DNA from: Lewinellaceae bacterium
GTDB taxonomy: Bacteria; Bacteroidota; Bacteroidia; Chitinophagales; Saprospiraceae
Assembly (NCBI GenBank): GCA_020636135.1
Contig: JACJYK010000001.1
Location: forward strand, 1,350,501 to 1,414,500
DNA: 64,000 nucleotides
Direction of reading: 5' to 3'
Part shown: positions 25,945-35,931 of the stretch, piece by piece
Layout: each line of letters starts with the position of its first letter
Numbering within the stretch: the stretch's first letter is position 1
Program-made: the position numbers and the translations under genes
Notes under the pieces: generated by a model
The model's database searches: none
The model's input: the letters and a program-made list of their open reading frames with translations, nothing else
What the model was told of the DNA's origin: nothing

Positions 25945-27120
25945 CTAGTTCACATCATCCAGGATGAGATCAACTGTGAGTTCTTTTTGGCCGGCGCTAT
26001 TGGCATTGCGGATCACGGTGACCTTGACCTTGTCTCCGGCATTGTGTTTTTCCAGCACCGACCGCATTTCGATCAGGTTGGTGATCTCATCGTCGTCAAT
26101 CTGGACGATGATATCACCCCACTGGATGCGTCCGAACCGGTCCCTGTCGGTGCCGTGCAATCCGGCTTTTTCTGCTGCTGAACTCTGGGCTACCTGCAGG
26201 ATCAGGACACCATTGATTTTATAACTCGAGGAAGTATAAGGGACTATGCCGAGTGAAGGACGGCGAATCTTGCCATACTGGATCAGGTCCGGGATCACCG
26301 AGCGAACCTCATCGACCGGTATCGAGAATCCGATGCCTGCACTGGCGCCGGAAGGGCTGTAGATGGCGGTGTTTACGCCGATCAATTGCCCGGATGAATT
26401 AAGGAGCGGACCACCCGAGTTGCCCGGGTTGATGGCTGCGTCGGACTGAATGACATCACGGATCGGCGTGCCGTCTTTGGCCCGTATTTCCCGTCCGAGA
26501 GCGCTGATCACTCCGGTAGTCAGCGTCTGGTCCAAACCGAAAGGGTTGCCAATCGCGTAGACCGACTGCCCCACCTTAAGTTCGTGGGATACCCCTACGG
26601 TAATCGGCGTTAACTGGCTGGGTGCTGCCTTGATCTTCAGGACTGCCAGGTCCCTTTCTGCCGCATAGCCGATGATTTCTGCCTCCCATACCGACTGGTC
26701 GGCGAGTGTAACAGTTGCCTTGCCACCATTGATGGCTGACTCGATCACGTGATAATTCGTCACGATGTGTCCCTGATTATCCCAGATAAAGCCTGAGCCG
26801 GACCCCTGAGGCAATTCGTAGACATTGGTAGACCAGTAATCCTTTTCATAGACACTGGTATTGATAAACACGACCGCCGGTGCAGCATGTTGAAACAAGT
26901 CGATGGTGTGTTGTTCATTATCAAGTAATGGTGCCGACGGAGTAGACTCTCGTTCACCGGTGGTGGTGGGCACGGGGGTGGATGCGACCTCCCCGGCTTC
27001 TGGTGGCAGTGATTCCTGGTCCTCTGCAGCTGTCCGGTTTTGCCAGGATACACCCATAAAAAATCCGGCAGCAAGGAGGAAAACATAAAGAATCGTGCGC
27101 AAAAAGGAATAAGTTTTCAT
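25945..27120 (-). CDS. DegQ/HtrA-type periplasmic serine protease with one PDZ domain
   Basis: A 391-residue S1C protease. It has an N-terminal membrane anchor or signal segment (8-25) and a Pro/Thr/Ser-rich linker (30-70). The trypsin-like domain carries His in VTNYHV (about 122), Asp in ERDLAVLKI (about 155) and Ser in NPGNSGGPL (about 233). One C-terminal PDZ domain (about 290-385) makes it DegS-like in layout. It degrades or senses misfolded envelope proteins. A box one base off the -7 consensus (CAAATTGA as rc, 27128-27135) would place the mRNA start about 2-3 nt before the ATG. Confidence 0.94.
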   Translation of the reverse strand: MKTYSFLRTILYVFLLAAGFFMGVSWQNRTAAEDQESLPPEAGEVASTPVPTTTGERESTPSAPLLDNEQHTIDLFQHAAPAVVFINTSVYEKDYWSTNVYELPQGSGSGFIWDNQGHIVTNYHVIESAINGGKATVTLADQSVWEAEIIGYAAERDLAVLKIKAAPSQLTPITVGVSHELKVGQSVYAIGNPFGLDQTLTTGVISALGREIRAKDGTPIRDVIQSDAAINPGNSGGPLLNSSGQLIGVNTAIYSPSGASAGIGFSIPVDEVRSVIPDLIQYGKIRRPSLGIVPYTSSSYKINGVLILQVAQSSAAEKAGLHGTDRDRFGRIQWGDIIVQIDDDEITNLIEMRSVLEKHNAGDKVKVTVIRNANSAGQKELTVDLILDDVN

Positions 27121-27212
27121 TTTAGTCCAAATTGAATTGGTAAAATAAATTGAAAGCAGACTTTGAGTCCCGCCACGGTTCAGAACAAATAAAAGCAGAA
27201 TCGGTTTTCCGC

Positions 27213-28868
27213 TTATAGACCAACGACATCCTTACCCTGATCAAAGATCAGGTCGACAGGTATACCCAGTGCCGCACAGCGATCAAGATCGGCTTGCAAT
27301 TGAGGTGAGACTATCCCTTTTTCAGTGACAAATTTAGCCACTCCGGCATAGTCGCCGTCACCTTGCAGTGTCAGGATTTTTGTCGACAGTGCATCAGTAG
27401 CCTGTTGGAACTTATCAAAATTGACCCGGTACTTTCCGGTAGCTTCGTCGCGTTCGAAAGCGCCCATGTCCTTAAAGAAATTAAAACGGACCATATTGGC
27501 CCGGCCGTGTGCGTCTGCTCCGCCAAACCGGATCGAGCGGAAAATGCTGGCCATAAAAGTGACGACGTTGCTTTTGTAGTCGCCTTCGATTTCACCCTTG
27601 TCGTGGAGCTGTTTGACCATATACAAACCCAGGACATCCGCTTTGCCTTCTTCCAGGGCCGAATAATGTTCCTTAAGTGCCATACGAACGGTTCCTTTTC
27701 CGTCGATGGTGTTTTTAATGCCCAGGCCGTGCGCAACCTCATGAAACATGGTGTTTGCAAAAAAAGCGTCAAAATTGATGAATGAAACCTGATCCGAATC
27801 GATTAACTCGTCGGCCAGGGGTATCAGGATCTTATCAAATTTGGCACGCATGACATTCTTCAGTTGGAGACGGCGTGTTCCTTTTTCCAACTGGACCTGC
27901 TCGTCGTTTGGCAAATTGATGGCAATGGTTTTTCCGCCGGAATTGGCCTGACCGGCATAATAGACCACATCGTATGCATTCAGGTCGGTGTCGGTACCTG
28001 GTTTTTCTTTTTTATAGGCCGCCGGGACAGGAAGGCCTGCTTGCAGTTCAGGCAGGAATTGTGCAAATCTTGAAAGACGTTTGCTCCAGGTCTGATCTTT
28101 TATCAATACGTAGGCTTCATGCGCGGCTTTATAGCCAAACAGCTGATCTTCATAGGTTTCGATGGGGCCAATGACGATATCCAGCGTGTTGTTTTTCATG
28201 TCTAGCCAGGCCCGGTCACTATCCTGATAGTCGTCATTCAGCATGGCTTTTGCACGTAGTTCCAGATACTTCCGGAATCCCGGATCTTCCGCAAGTACAG
28301 CGGCCTGGTTGAGCAATTCAGCTGCCCGGTTCACAGCCATGTTGAACTGGTCGTGATAAGGTATGCTCTCCAGTTTTCCTTCCGGATCCCGGCGAATGAA
28401 TGTATATAAACCGGTCTTATCCGGAATATCTGCAGCTTCGAACTCCTCCTTGGTCATATCCGTCGGATAGAAGTTTGCTCCGGCAGGTTTGGTTCCTGCA
28501 CCGGGTAAGAATGGTTTGTTGTCATCCAGACGATCCCATGGTCCGTAATTTATCTCCATAAATTGCTTGGCTACGGGCTCAAGATTGGCTTCCAGAAACT
28601 TGTCTTTCCCACCGTACGATTCGTACCAGAACAGATTGTCCATCACCATGGCAGCATCCATTAAAATAGGGATCATCTGACGCTCCTTGTCGGTAAGCTG
28701 AGCCAGATCCGTGGTGAGCGGCACGGTGACGTATTGATCCAGCTTGGCTTGAATTTCTGCTTTGACCGAGTCACTCAGGTTTTCATCCCTGGCTTCGGTA
28801 ACCTCAGGAGCAGGCTTGCAATGTGCGAAAAGTATCAGCAGGGCGAAGAAATAAGTTAGCTTGCGCAT
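27213..28868 (-). CDS. M49-like (dipeptidyl-peptidase III family) metallopeptidase
   Basis: About 551 residues. The zinc motif HEVAHG and second motif EEGKADVLGLY correspond to the HExxGH/EExxAE pair of family M49, but here the first motif has the shorter HExxH form. The start is set at ATG 28868 (MRKLTYFFALLILFAHC), giving a signal sequence; the frame is open 13 codons further but lacks signal character there. A Cys follows the hydrophobic core, so lipidation is possible although His at -1 is unusual. It likely cleaves peptides in the periplasm or at the surface. Located 32 nt after a lipoprotein gene, so probably co-transcribed. Confidence 0.85.
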   Translation of the reverse strand: MRKLTYFFALLILFAHCKPAPEVTEARDENLSDSVKAEIQAKLDQYVTVPLTTDLAQLTDKERQMIPILMDAAMVMDNLFWYESYGGKDKFLEANLEPVAKQFMEINYGPWDRLDDNKPFLPGAGTKPAGANFYPTDMTKEEFEAADIPDKTGLYTFIRRDPEGKLESIPYHDQFNMAVNRAAELLNQAAVLAEDPGFRKYLELRAKAMLNDDYQDSDRAWLDMKNNTLDIVIGPIETYEDQLFGYKAAHEAYVLIKDQTWSKRLSRFAQFLPELQAGLPVPAAYKKEKPGTDTDLNAYDVVYYAGQANSGGKTIAINLPNDEQVQLEKGTRRLQLKNVMRAKFDKILIPLADELIDSDQVSFINFDAFFANTMFHEVAHGLGIKNTIDGKGTVRMALKEHYSALEEGKADVLGLYMVKQLHDKGEIEGDYKSNVVTFMASIFRSIRFGGADAHGRANMVRFNFFKDMGAFERDEATGKYRVNFDKFQQATDALSTKILTLQGDGDYAGVAKFVTEKGIVSPQLQADLDRCAALGIPVDLIFDQGKDVVGL

Positions 28869-28900
28869 AGCTATCGATTTATGATAAAAATTGAGTTTTG

Positions 28901-29674
28901 CTACCAATTGGTTTCCGCTACATCCGTAAATACTTGTTCGGGTAATTCGACATAGACTTTGATATCTCCCATTTCCCGGTTAGGCCCCCTTCCGGAAGAC
29001 AGCACGATGCCGGTAGGCTCATAACGCTGATAATTAGTCCAAAGGTTCGTAAAACCCGGCATGGTATCCTGGGCATTGCGATAATAAGCCCATTGCAGGA
29101 CTTCACTGGGTTCTCCACCGATCCAGATGTGGTATTTGTTTTGGGGAGTGACCCCTACGGCGGTAAACTCCATTGCAACTACCTCAGCTGATGCACCTGC
29201 CTGCGTTGTATCCTTTCCTATGTAAGACAGATGAACTCCAGGGTCACGAAGCTTGAATGGCATTAAAAGCCAATAGCTGTCATTGATCCAGGTCCGGTAG
29301 GCCTGGTTCAGGTATTTATCCAGAGAATCCGGTTCGGTCATAGCCACGCCATTCTTCCAGACCATTCCTGTGGTGTCCGGAATGTGCAGGCTCATATCCA
29401 TACTGCCGTCTGTATAATGGATCCTTACTTCCTGCCCCCATTTATCCCAAACCAGACGTCGACGGCCAAAAAATGTCCAGGCTATGTAGCGGCTATCGGT
29501 CCAGGCTTTTTGACCTCCATTTGTTTCCAGTACCTGGGCGGCCAGATTCAGAGCAACGGAGTCGCCAGTGGCTGCAAATTGCATTTCATCGGGATTGGGT
29601 TGCCCGCTTTGATCCTGACAGGCCATCAGGCCGGACAACAGTACGATTACCAGAAATGAAAGAATGCGACGCAT
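28901..29674 (-). CDS. Putative lipoprotein, DUF6503/LolA-like pattern
   Basis: A 257-residue protein. The signal peptide ends in a lipobox-like LSGLMAC (Cys near 19). The body starts ALNLAAQVLETNGGQKAWTDSRYIAWTFFGRRRLVWDKW, a pattern I associate with Bacteroidota lipoproteins having a LolA-like beta fold; the DUF number is recalled, not verified. Function unknown. It has its own perfect -7 box (TATCTTTG, 29710-29703) and appears first in a two-gene unit with the M49-like peptidase. Confidence 0.72.
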   Translation of the reverse strand: MRRILSFLVIVLLSGLMACQDQSGQPNPDEMQFAATGDSVALNLAAQVLETNGGQKAWTDSRYIAWTFFGRRRLVWDKWGQEVRIHYTDGSMDMSLHIPDTTGMVWKNGVAMTEPDSLDKYLNQAYRTWINDSYWLLMPFKLRDPGVHLSYIGKDTTQAGASAEVVAMEFTAVGVTPQNKYHIWIGGEPSEVLQWAYYRNAQDTMPGFTNLWTNYQRYEPTGIVLSSGRGPNREMGDIKVYVELPEQVFTDVAETNW

Positions 29675-29702
29675 GGGGATTGTTTAAGAATGAACTAAAC
29701 TA

Positions 29703-29710
29703 CAAAGATA
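29703..29710 (-). promoter_or_regulatory. -7 promoter box for the lipoprotein/M49 unit
   Basis: On the minus strand TATCTTTG matches TAnnTTTG exactly; expected start near 29697, leader about 23 nt. It is back-to-back with the ffh box, 9 nt away. Confidence 0.5.
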
Positions 29711-29719
29711 GCATTTACC

Positions 29720-29727
29720 TATATTTG
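29720..29727 (+). promoter_or_regulatory. -7 promoter box for ffh
   Basis: TATATTTG matches TAnnTTTG exactly. Expected transcript start is near 29733, a leader of about 70 nt. No -33 element was found. Confidence 0.48.
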
Positions 29728-29803
29728 CATGCATTATTGCAGCTCCCTCAAACAGCCCTGGCTATTCCTTTGGTGGAGAAAAAGCAGACCATAAATACAG
29801 ATT

Positions 29804-31141
29804 ATGTTTGATAGTTTGAATGAAAGGTTGGAGAGTGCCTTTAAGAACCTGAAGGGCGAAGGAAAACTAACTGAACTAAACGTTGCTACATCGATAAAAG
29901 AGATCCGTCGAGCCCTGGTCGGCGCAGACGTGAATTATAAGATCGCGAAGGAATTCACCGATAAAGTAAAGGATAAAGCTCTGGGTACAGAGAACGTTCT
30001 CCAGGCGGTCAAGCCTGGTGAATTGATGGTGAAGATCGTGATGGATGAACTGGTGGAATTGATGGGAGGCCAGTCGGTCGGCATCAACATCACAGGCAGT
30101 CCCGGCATCGTACTGATTGCCGGTCTCCAGGGTTCCGGTAAGACCACCTTCTCTGGTAAACTGGCTAACTTCCTGAAACAAAAGCGCAAGAAATCTCCTT
30201 TACTGGTTGCCGGCGACGTCTACCGTCCGGCTGCCATCAATCAACTATCCGTAATCGGAGAGCAGATCGGGGTTCCGGTTTACAAAGATCTGGAAAGCAA
30301 AGACCCGGTGGATATCGCTCAGCGTGCCATCGAGTTTGCAAAAGCCAATAAACATGATGTCGTCATCGTCGATACGGCTGGTCGTATCGCCATTGACGAA
30401 GCCATGATGGATGAGATCCGCAGGATCAAAGCGGCAATACAGCCTACGGAGACCCTTTTTGTGGTGGATTCCATGACGGGCCAGGATGCCGTTAATTCCG
30501 CTGCTGCCTTTAATGAGGTGATCGATTACGATGGTGTCGTCCTGACCAAACTGGATGGTGACACCCGGGGTGGTGCTGCCCTTTCCATTAAGTACACCGT
30601 AGGCAAACCCATCAAGTTTGTCAGTATGGGTGAAAAGATGGAAACACTTGACGTCTTCTATCCCGAACGGATGGCTCAGCGTATCCTGGGCATGGGTGAT
30701 ATCGTTTCCTTCGTGGAAAAGGCGCAGGAGCAATTTGATGAAAAAGAGGCCAAACGACTCGAAGCTAAGATCCGCAAGAATAAATTTGATTTCAATGACT
30801 TCCTGGGCCAGATCAAGCAGATCAAGAAAATGGGTGACATCAAATCACTCATGAATATGATCCCGGGGATGAGCAAGATGACCAAGAACCTGGAGATCGA
30901 CGACAAAGCATTCGCCAAAGTGGAGGCCATCATATTTTCGATGACACCGGAGGAACGTAACAAGCCGGAGTTGCTGAATATGAGCCGGAAACGCCGCATT
31001 GCCAAAGGTTGTGGTCATAACATCCATGAGATCAACTTGTTTATCAAGCAATTCGATCAGATGCGGAAAATGATGCACCAGCTGAGCAAAGGTAAAGGGA
31101 TGGCCAATATGATGGGCAACATGAACCAGATGCGCCGCTAG
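29804..31141 (+). CDS. ffh: Signal recognition particle protein Ffh
   Basis: The SRP54 GTPase that binds signal sequences of nascent membrane proteins and the SRP RNA; 445 residues. N domain 1-90; G domain with G1 GLQGSGKTTFSGKLA (about 107-121), DTAGR (about 189-193) and TKLDGD (about 248-253); methionine-rich M domain from about 330, ending in MRKMMHQLSKGKGMANMMGN. Its RNA partner is also in this window (49489-49587) but not linked. Monocistronic. Confidence 0.98.
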   Translation: MFDSLNERLESAFKNLKGEGKLTELNVATSIKEIRRALVGADVNYKIAKEFTDKVKDKALGTENVLQAVKPGELMVKIVMDELVELMGGQSVGINITGSPGIVLIAGLQGSGKTTFSGKLANFLKQKRKKSPLLVAGDVYRPAAINQLSVIGEQIGVPVYKDLESKDPVDIAQRAIEFAKANKHDVVIVDTAGRIAIDEAMMDEIRRIKAAIQPTETLFVVDSMTGQDAVNSAAAFNEVIDYDGVVLTKLDGDTRGGAALSIKYTVGKPIKFVSMGEKMETLDVFYPERMAQRILGMGDIVSFVEKAQEQFDEKEAKRLEAKIRKNKFDFNDFLGQIKQIKKMGDIKSLMNMIPGMSKMTKNLEIDDKAFAKVEAIIFSMTPEERNKPELLNMSRKRRIAKGCGHNIHEINLFIKQFDQMRKMMHQLSKGKGMANMMGNMNQMRR

Positions 31142-31258
31142 TAGCCTGCCAATTGATCTTGTGCACCTTTTAGGTTATTTTTACGTTAAAATCCTATTAC
31201 TCCATGCACCACCATGGGTAAAGTTGGTAGGTTCAGTTATCCATTCAAATTCATCAAT

Positions 31259-34141
31259 ATGAAAAATATACGCCTGATTACCATTGGCTTTGGTTTGCTA
31301 TTAACCATGGCTTGTACTCCTAAAACAAGCCAACCCCTTCAGCTGCCGGCTCCTCCGCCGACACCAGCGATGCCGCAGGAGGCCATGCCTTCCACGGCAG
31401 ATGAGACTCCCTTACCAAAGGACAGTACGGTCAGGCAAGGTACTCTGGCTAATGGAATGACCTACTTCATCCAGCACAACAACAAACCCGAGAACCATGC
31501 TGAATTGCGGCTGGTGGTCAAGGTGGGTTCATTGCAGGAGGATCCGGACCAGCTGGGTGTGGCTCACTTTGTTGAGCATATGGCCTTCAATGGCTCGGAA
31601 CACTTCAGCAAGAATGAATTGGTGGATTATCTGGAATCCGTGGGCACCCGGTTCGGGGCGGACCTGAATGCTTATACTAGTTTTGACGAGACGGTGTACA
31701 TGTTACAGGTACGTACGGATGATACGGTTCAGTTGTCGAAAGGCCTGCTGGTCCTGCACGACTGGGCTGGAGGTGTCAGTTTTGATGATGAAGAAATCGA
31801 CAAAGAGCGCGGTGTGGTGGTCTCGGAATGGCGTACCGGATTAAGCGCCGGTCAGCGTATGCAACAGCAGTATTTGCCTGTACTCTTTAAGAATTCCAGG
31901 TATGCGGAACGATTGCCGATCGGAAAGCCGGAAATCATCGAAACCATCTCGTACGACCGGGTACGGCAATTTTACCACGACTGGTACCGGCCGGATGAAA
32001 TGGCCGTCGTTGTAGTCGGCAATGTGGATGTGGATGATATGGAGTCGCGGATAAAGCAGCAATTCAGTGCCCTTGACAATCCACAACCGGAGCGTCCCCG
32101 TGAAAAATATTCTGTCCCGATGAATGGGCAGACCTTGGTCTCCATTTGTTCGGACAAAGAAGCGACGAATACGGCCGTACAGTTGTTATACCGTCATCCG
32201 GAATACAACACCCGGACCGAAGCCGATTTTCAGGAGTCGCTGACCCGCAGCCTGTACAATAATATGCTGAATAACCGGCTCTCGGAATTGTCGCAGAAAG
32301 CAGACCCGCCTTTCCTGTTTGCCTATTCTGGTTATAGTGGCGGCCTGGGACATGTCTCCAATTATACATCTTATGCTGTCGTACAGGAAGGAGGTGTTGA
32401 GCAGGGGTTAAAAGCCGTTTTGGAAGAAAATGAACGGGTATTGCAGCATGGATTTACCGAGACCGAGCTGGAGAGGAGCAAGACCGAGATCCTAAAGGCT
32501 GCTGAACGATTGGCCCGGGAGCGTGACAAGCAGGAGTCAGGTGACCTGGCTTCCGATCTGGTCAGCTATTTTACTGATGGAGGTCCATTGCTCAGCGCAG
32601 AACAATATTATCGACTGGTAAAAGAATTGATGCCGGAAATACCTTTGACGGATGTGGATGCCCTGGCGAAAAAATGGATCACCAAAGACAACAGAATACT
32701 GGTTGTCACCGGTCCGCAGAAAGAAGATGCACCACTACCCACCGAGTTGGAATTGTTATCCTTGGTAGACCAGGTTTCCAATGCTCCTGTTGACGCCTAC
32801 GTCGATGAAGTGACGGAAGCTCCCTTATTCAGCGAAGATCTGGTGCCGGTGCCGATTGTCGAGAAGAAGACCGATGACGCTACCGGAGTGATGGAGTGGA
32901 CCCTGGCGAATGGCATTCGTGTTTTTGCCAAGCCTACAACTTATAAAAATGACGAGATCCTGATGAGCGCTTACAGCGACGGAGGGACCTCACTTTATGA
33001 CGACAAGAAGTTCTTACAGGCGCGCTTTGCATCATCCATCATCAACCAGTCCGGCCTTGGTGCTTTTACCGAGGTTCAGCTGGAAAAACTGTTAACCGGA
33101 AAGCGGGTGTCGGTGGTGCCGACCATCGGTTCCCAATCCGAAGGATTTTCGGGCTCCGCTTCACCGGAGGATCTGGAAACGATGTTTCAGCTGATTTACC
33201 TCTACTTTAAAGACCCCCGGAAGGATGAAGAGGCTTTCGCTTCGTATGTTTCAAAACAAAAAGCATTTATCGAGAACCTGGATGCCAATCCCAATTTCTT
33301 TTTCTACGATCAAACCACCAGGATAAAATACAACAATCATCCACGGACCGGATATCCCACAGTCGAAGAGCTGAACAGCCTGAACCTCGATTCGATCTTT
33401 GCTATTTACGAGGACCGCTTTTCCAATGCGGGTGATTTTACTTTTTATTTCGTGGGCAATTTTGATCCTGAAGTATTGCAGACCATGACCAGGGAGTATC
33501 TGGGCAACCTGACCAATACCGGTCGTAAGGAGCATTGGAAGGATAATGGCATTGAACTGGTCAACGGGGTCATCAATAAGGATTGGGAACGGGGAGCGGC
33601 ACCCAAGACCACCGTTCAAATCGTATACCACGGTCCGATAACGTGGGATGATGCTTCACGATACCGTTTCAATTCTATGGTAGATCTGATGCGGATCAAA
33701 TTGCGTGAGTCGATGCGCGAAGATAAAGGCGGGGTTTATGGAGTAGGGTTGTCTGGTAATATAAGTCGCGATCCGAAGCCTGAATATTCACTGGTTATCT
33801 CGTTCAACTGTGACCCTCCGCGCACCCAGGAATTGATCAATACCGCCTCGGAGACCATCCGGCAGGTAGCAGAGGATGGTGTTTCGGAAGAAGACCTGCA
33901 TAAGGTAACTGAAACACAAAAGCAGACCCGCATAAAGAGCATGGAGCAAAATCGCTTCTGGCTGAATGGTATTGAAGACTGTGACTACTACGATTATCCT
34001 TTATCCAAATTACTGTTGCCATCACTGGAATCGAGTATTGAGTCCCTCACTGCTGAGGACCTGCAACAAGCAGCAGCAACCTATTTTAACGCGAATAACC
34101 GCATGCAATTCGTGATGAATCCGGAGAAGGAAGCGAATTAA
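31259..34141 (+). CDS. M16 (pitrilysin) family zinc peptidase, two-unit lipoprotein
   Basis: About 960 residues from ATG 31259. An upstream ATG at 31214 would bury the signal peptide and is rejected. Lipobox LLTMAC, then a Pro-rich linker. The first M16 unit has the inverted zinc motif HFVEH (about 103-107) and the distal Glu in DKERGVVVSEW (about 180). The second unit (from about 560) lacks HxxEH and is presumably structural. This two-in-one form is typical of Bacteroidota periplasmic or surface peptidases that degrade oligopeptides. Confidence 0.94.
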   Translation: MKNIRLITIGFGLLLTMACTPKTSQPLQLPAPPPTPAMPQEAMPSTADETPLPKDSTVRQGTLANGMTYFIQHNNKPENHAELRLVVKVGSLQEDPDQLGVAHFVEHMAFNGSEHFSKNELVDYLESVGTRFGADLNAYTSFDETVYMLQVRTDDTVQLSKGLLVLHDWAGGVSFDDEEIDKERGVVVSEWRTGLSAGQRMQQQYLPVLFKNSRYAERLPIGKPEIIETISYDRVRQFYHDWYRPDEMAVVVVGNVDVDDMESRIKQQFSALDNPQPERPREKYSVPMNGQTLVSICSDKEATNTAVQLLYRHPEYNTRTEADFQESLTRSLYNNMLNNRLSELSQKADPPFLFAYSGYSGGLGHVSNYTSYAVVQEGGVEQGLKAVLEENERVLQHGFTETELERSKTEILKAAERLARERDKQESGDLASDLVSYFTDGGPLLSAEQYYRLVKELMPEIPLTDVDALAKKWITKDNRILVVTGPQKEDAPLPTELELLSLVDQVSNAPVDAYVDEVTEAPLFSEDLVPVPIVEKKTDDATGVMEWTLANGIRVFAKPTTYKNDEILMSAYSDGGTSLYDDKKFLQARFASSIINQSGLGAFTEVQLEKLLTGKRVSVVPTIGSQSEGFSGSASPEDLETMFQLIYLYFKDPRKDEEAFASYVSKQKAFIENLDANPNFFFYDQTTRIKYNNHPRTGYPTVEELNSLNLDSIFAIYEDRFSNAGDFTFYFVGNFDPEVLQTMTREYLGNLTNTGRKEHWKDNGIELVNGVINKDWERGAAPKTTVQIVYHGPITWDDASRYRFNSMVDLMRIKLRESMREDKGGVYGVGLSGNISRDPKPEYSLVISFNCDPPRTQELINTASETIRQVAEDGVSEEDLHKVTETQKQTRIKSMEQNRFWLNGIEDCDYYDYPLSKLLLPSLESSIESLTAEDLQQAAATYFNANNRMQFVMNPEKEAN

Positions 34142-34300
34142 TACATTCCGGGACAGATTAACTTGCAATTACAGTTCATAGGATGGCAGATGGATGTTCA
34201 GGATTATCTGTTGGAAATGAACATAATGATTGTCCTTGTCCTCAAAACTGGTTAGCATCACAAAAGAATCTGAGCTGTTACCGGTGGAAAAGCTGTGATC

Positions 34301-35875
34301 CTACATTTTACGGATCCAATCAGTAAAGATATTTTTCTGAAGGTCATCCATTTCAGGTAAAACCGTCAGCAAATATTCAGTGCTTGCCGGGTCAACTGCT
34401 CTGGGTTGTTTACTCAAAGTCAGTCCGCCATAGGATAAATAGCGGTCGTAATCCAGCGGTTTGGTGGTATAGATGTTTTCAAAGAAATCATCCAACGAAA
34501 CTCCGGCAATCTCTTCGCAAGTCTGCTGAAATTCAGCATCTGTAAAACCACGACCCATTGCCTTATAATATTTTTGGTAGAGCAAACGCATCACATCATC
34601 CAGGGATCTGTTGTTTTTAGTCGTATGACGGATGGCAAAATCCAGCATAAGTCCTACCACCGGGCCTTTTTCGTAATAGGATATAGACCGGTCATCAGCG
34701 CTGTTATCTCCTCCGAATGGACCATCCTGCCAGGTCGCATAACTGGCCTGAGCCAGGGACTGATAGGGAAGACCGGGATCCTCTTCGGTCGCTTTGATAT
34801 TGCCCGCGAATTGTCTCAGCAAGGTAGCTTCATCCACCAGGCCTGCCCGGCGTACCGTAAGATATTCGTAATAGACACTAAGCCCTTCGCTGACCCATAA
34901 TAGATTTGTCTTGGACCCTTTGTCGTAATCAAAGGGACCCAACTCAAAAGGCCGTATACGCTTGACGTTGTAATGATGGAAATACTCGTGGCCCAGGAAG
35001 TTAAACATCCGAAGGAAACCTGCTTCATCCCTGAGTTGATCTCCGCTAAACCCAAATGAGGTGTTGTTCAGGTGTTCAATACCTCCGCGGCCGGGCCCGA
35101 TGCCTATGAATGTGTATTCCCCATATGGTATTTCATCAAAAAGATCGACGGCGGCTTCAACAATTTTATGTAAACCATTCATAAGTTTCTCCCGGTCAAA
35201 TTCACCGGCCTTATAGGCAAAAAAGCGGTGATCAATTCCACGTACTTTAAAAGCCGGTAATTCTTCAAGGTCGCCCACCAGGATCGGACAATCATACAGG
35301 ATATCAAAATCGGCTGCGTAAAAAGACAAGGTGGAGCCTTTTTGAGGGGCGAGGCCCGTGGCAACCTGATGTTGAGGCGATTGGGGCAGGATCGTCACCG
35401 TTGAAGGCAAGTTCAGATGCCCATCCGGATAAAGAAATGCACTTTCAGGGATTACATAGGAGTGGAGTGAATCCACATAGCTGGTGGCTACAAACTGGCG
35501 GCTGGTCGATACATCGTATTCAAGAGTGATCTCCTGACCCCTGGTTTTGGATAATCGCCAGGTATTTTCATTGGGATGATCTACGGTAACATTCAGATGG
35601 TTACCATTGGAAGCCTCAAAATGGTCCACCGCCGCACCATAATGCATGTACTGATAAAAACCAGGCATCCAACCGGGCATTTTTAGAATTAGGGTATCTT
35701 CCTCCCATCCGGTCAGATGCATCTGCACATGAAACTGATGCCTGGAAGCCTGTTCAAAAGACAGGGTGTAATGGATCGAAGGCTGAGCCTGGCAGGAAGT
35801 AATCGTGGTTAACCCAAGAATCAGAAATGTGTTAGCCAGCATGCGAATAGGATGTTGTCTAGTAGAACGAGTCAT
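34301..35875 (-). CDS. M61 (glycyl aminopeptidase) family peptidase, apparently without PDZ domain
   Basis: About 524 residues from ATG 35875 (the 35881 codon is TTG). The signal sequence ends TTITSC, a lipobox-like form. It has an N-terminal beta-domain and a catalytic domain with HEYFHH (about 297-302) and the downstream Glu in LLWVSEGLSVYYEY. Family members generally continue into a C-terminal PDZ domain after a YLxYxGL-like segment. Here YLSYGGLTLSK is followed by only about 40 residues and TAG, so the PDZ is missing or very short. A weak -7 box (CAGATTTG, 35890-35883) would give an almost leaderless mRNA. Confidence 0.88.
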   Translation of the reverse strand: MTRSTRQHPIRMLANTFLILGLTTITSCQAQPSIHYTLSFEQASRHQFHVQMHLTGWEEDTLILKMPGWMPGFYQYMHYGAAVDHFEASNGNHLNVTVDHPNENTWRLSKTRGQEITLEYDVSTSRQFVATSYVDSLHSYVIPESAFLYPDGHLNLPSTVTILPQSPQHQVATGLAPQKGSTLSFYAADFDILYDCPILVGDLEELPAFKVRGIDHRFFAYKAGEFDREKLMNGLHKIVEAAVDLFDEIPYGEYTFIGIGPGRGGIEHLNNTSFGFSGDQLRDEAGFLRMFNFLGHEYFHHYNVKRIRPFELGPFDYDKGSKTNLLWVSEGLSVYYEYLTVRRAGLVDEATLLRQFAGNIKATEEDPGLPYQSLAQASYATWQDGPFGGDNSADDRSISYYEKGPVVGLMLDFAIRHTTKNNRSLDDVMRLLYQKYYKAMGRGFTDAEFQQTCEEIAGVSLDDFFENIYTTKPLDYDRYLSYGGLTLSKQPRAVDPASTEYLLTVLPEMDDLQKNIFTDWIRKM

Positions 35876-35931
35876 GTACAAGCAAATCTGGTTTTGTTAC
35901 TGCAACATTTATTTTTTTACAAGCTGAAACG

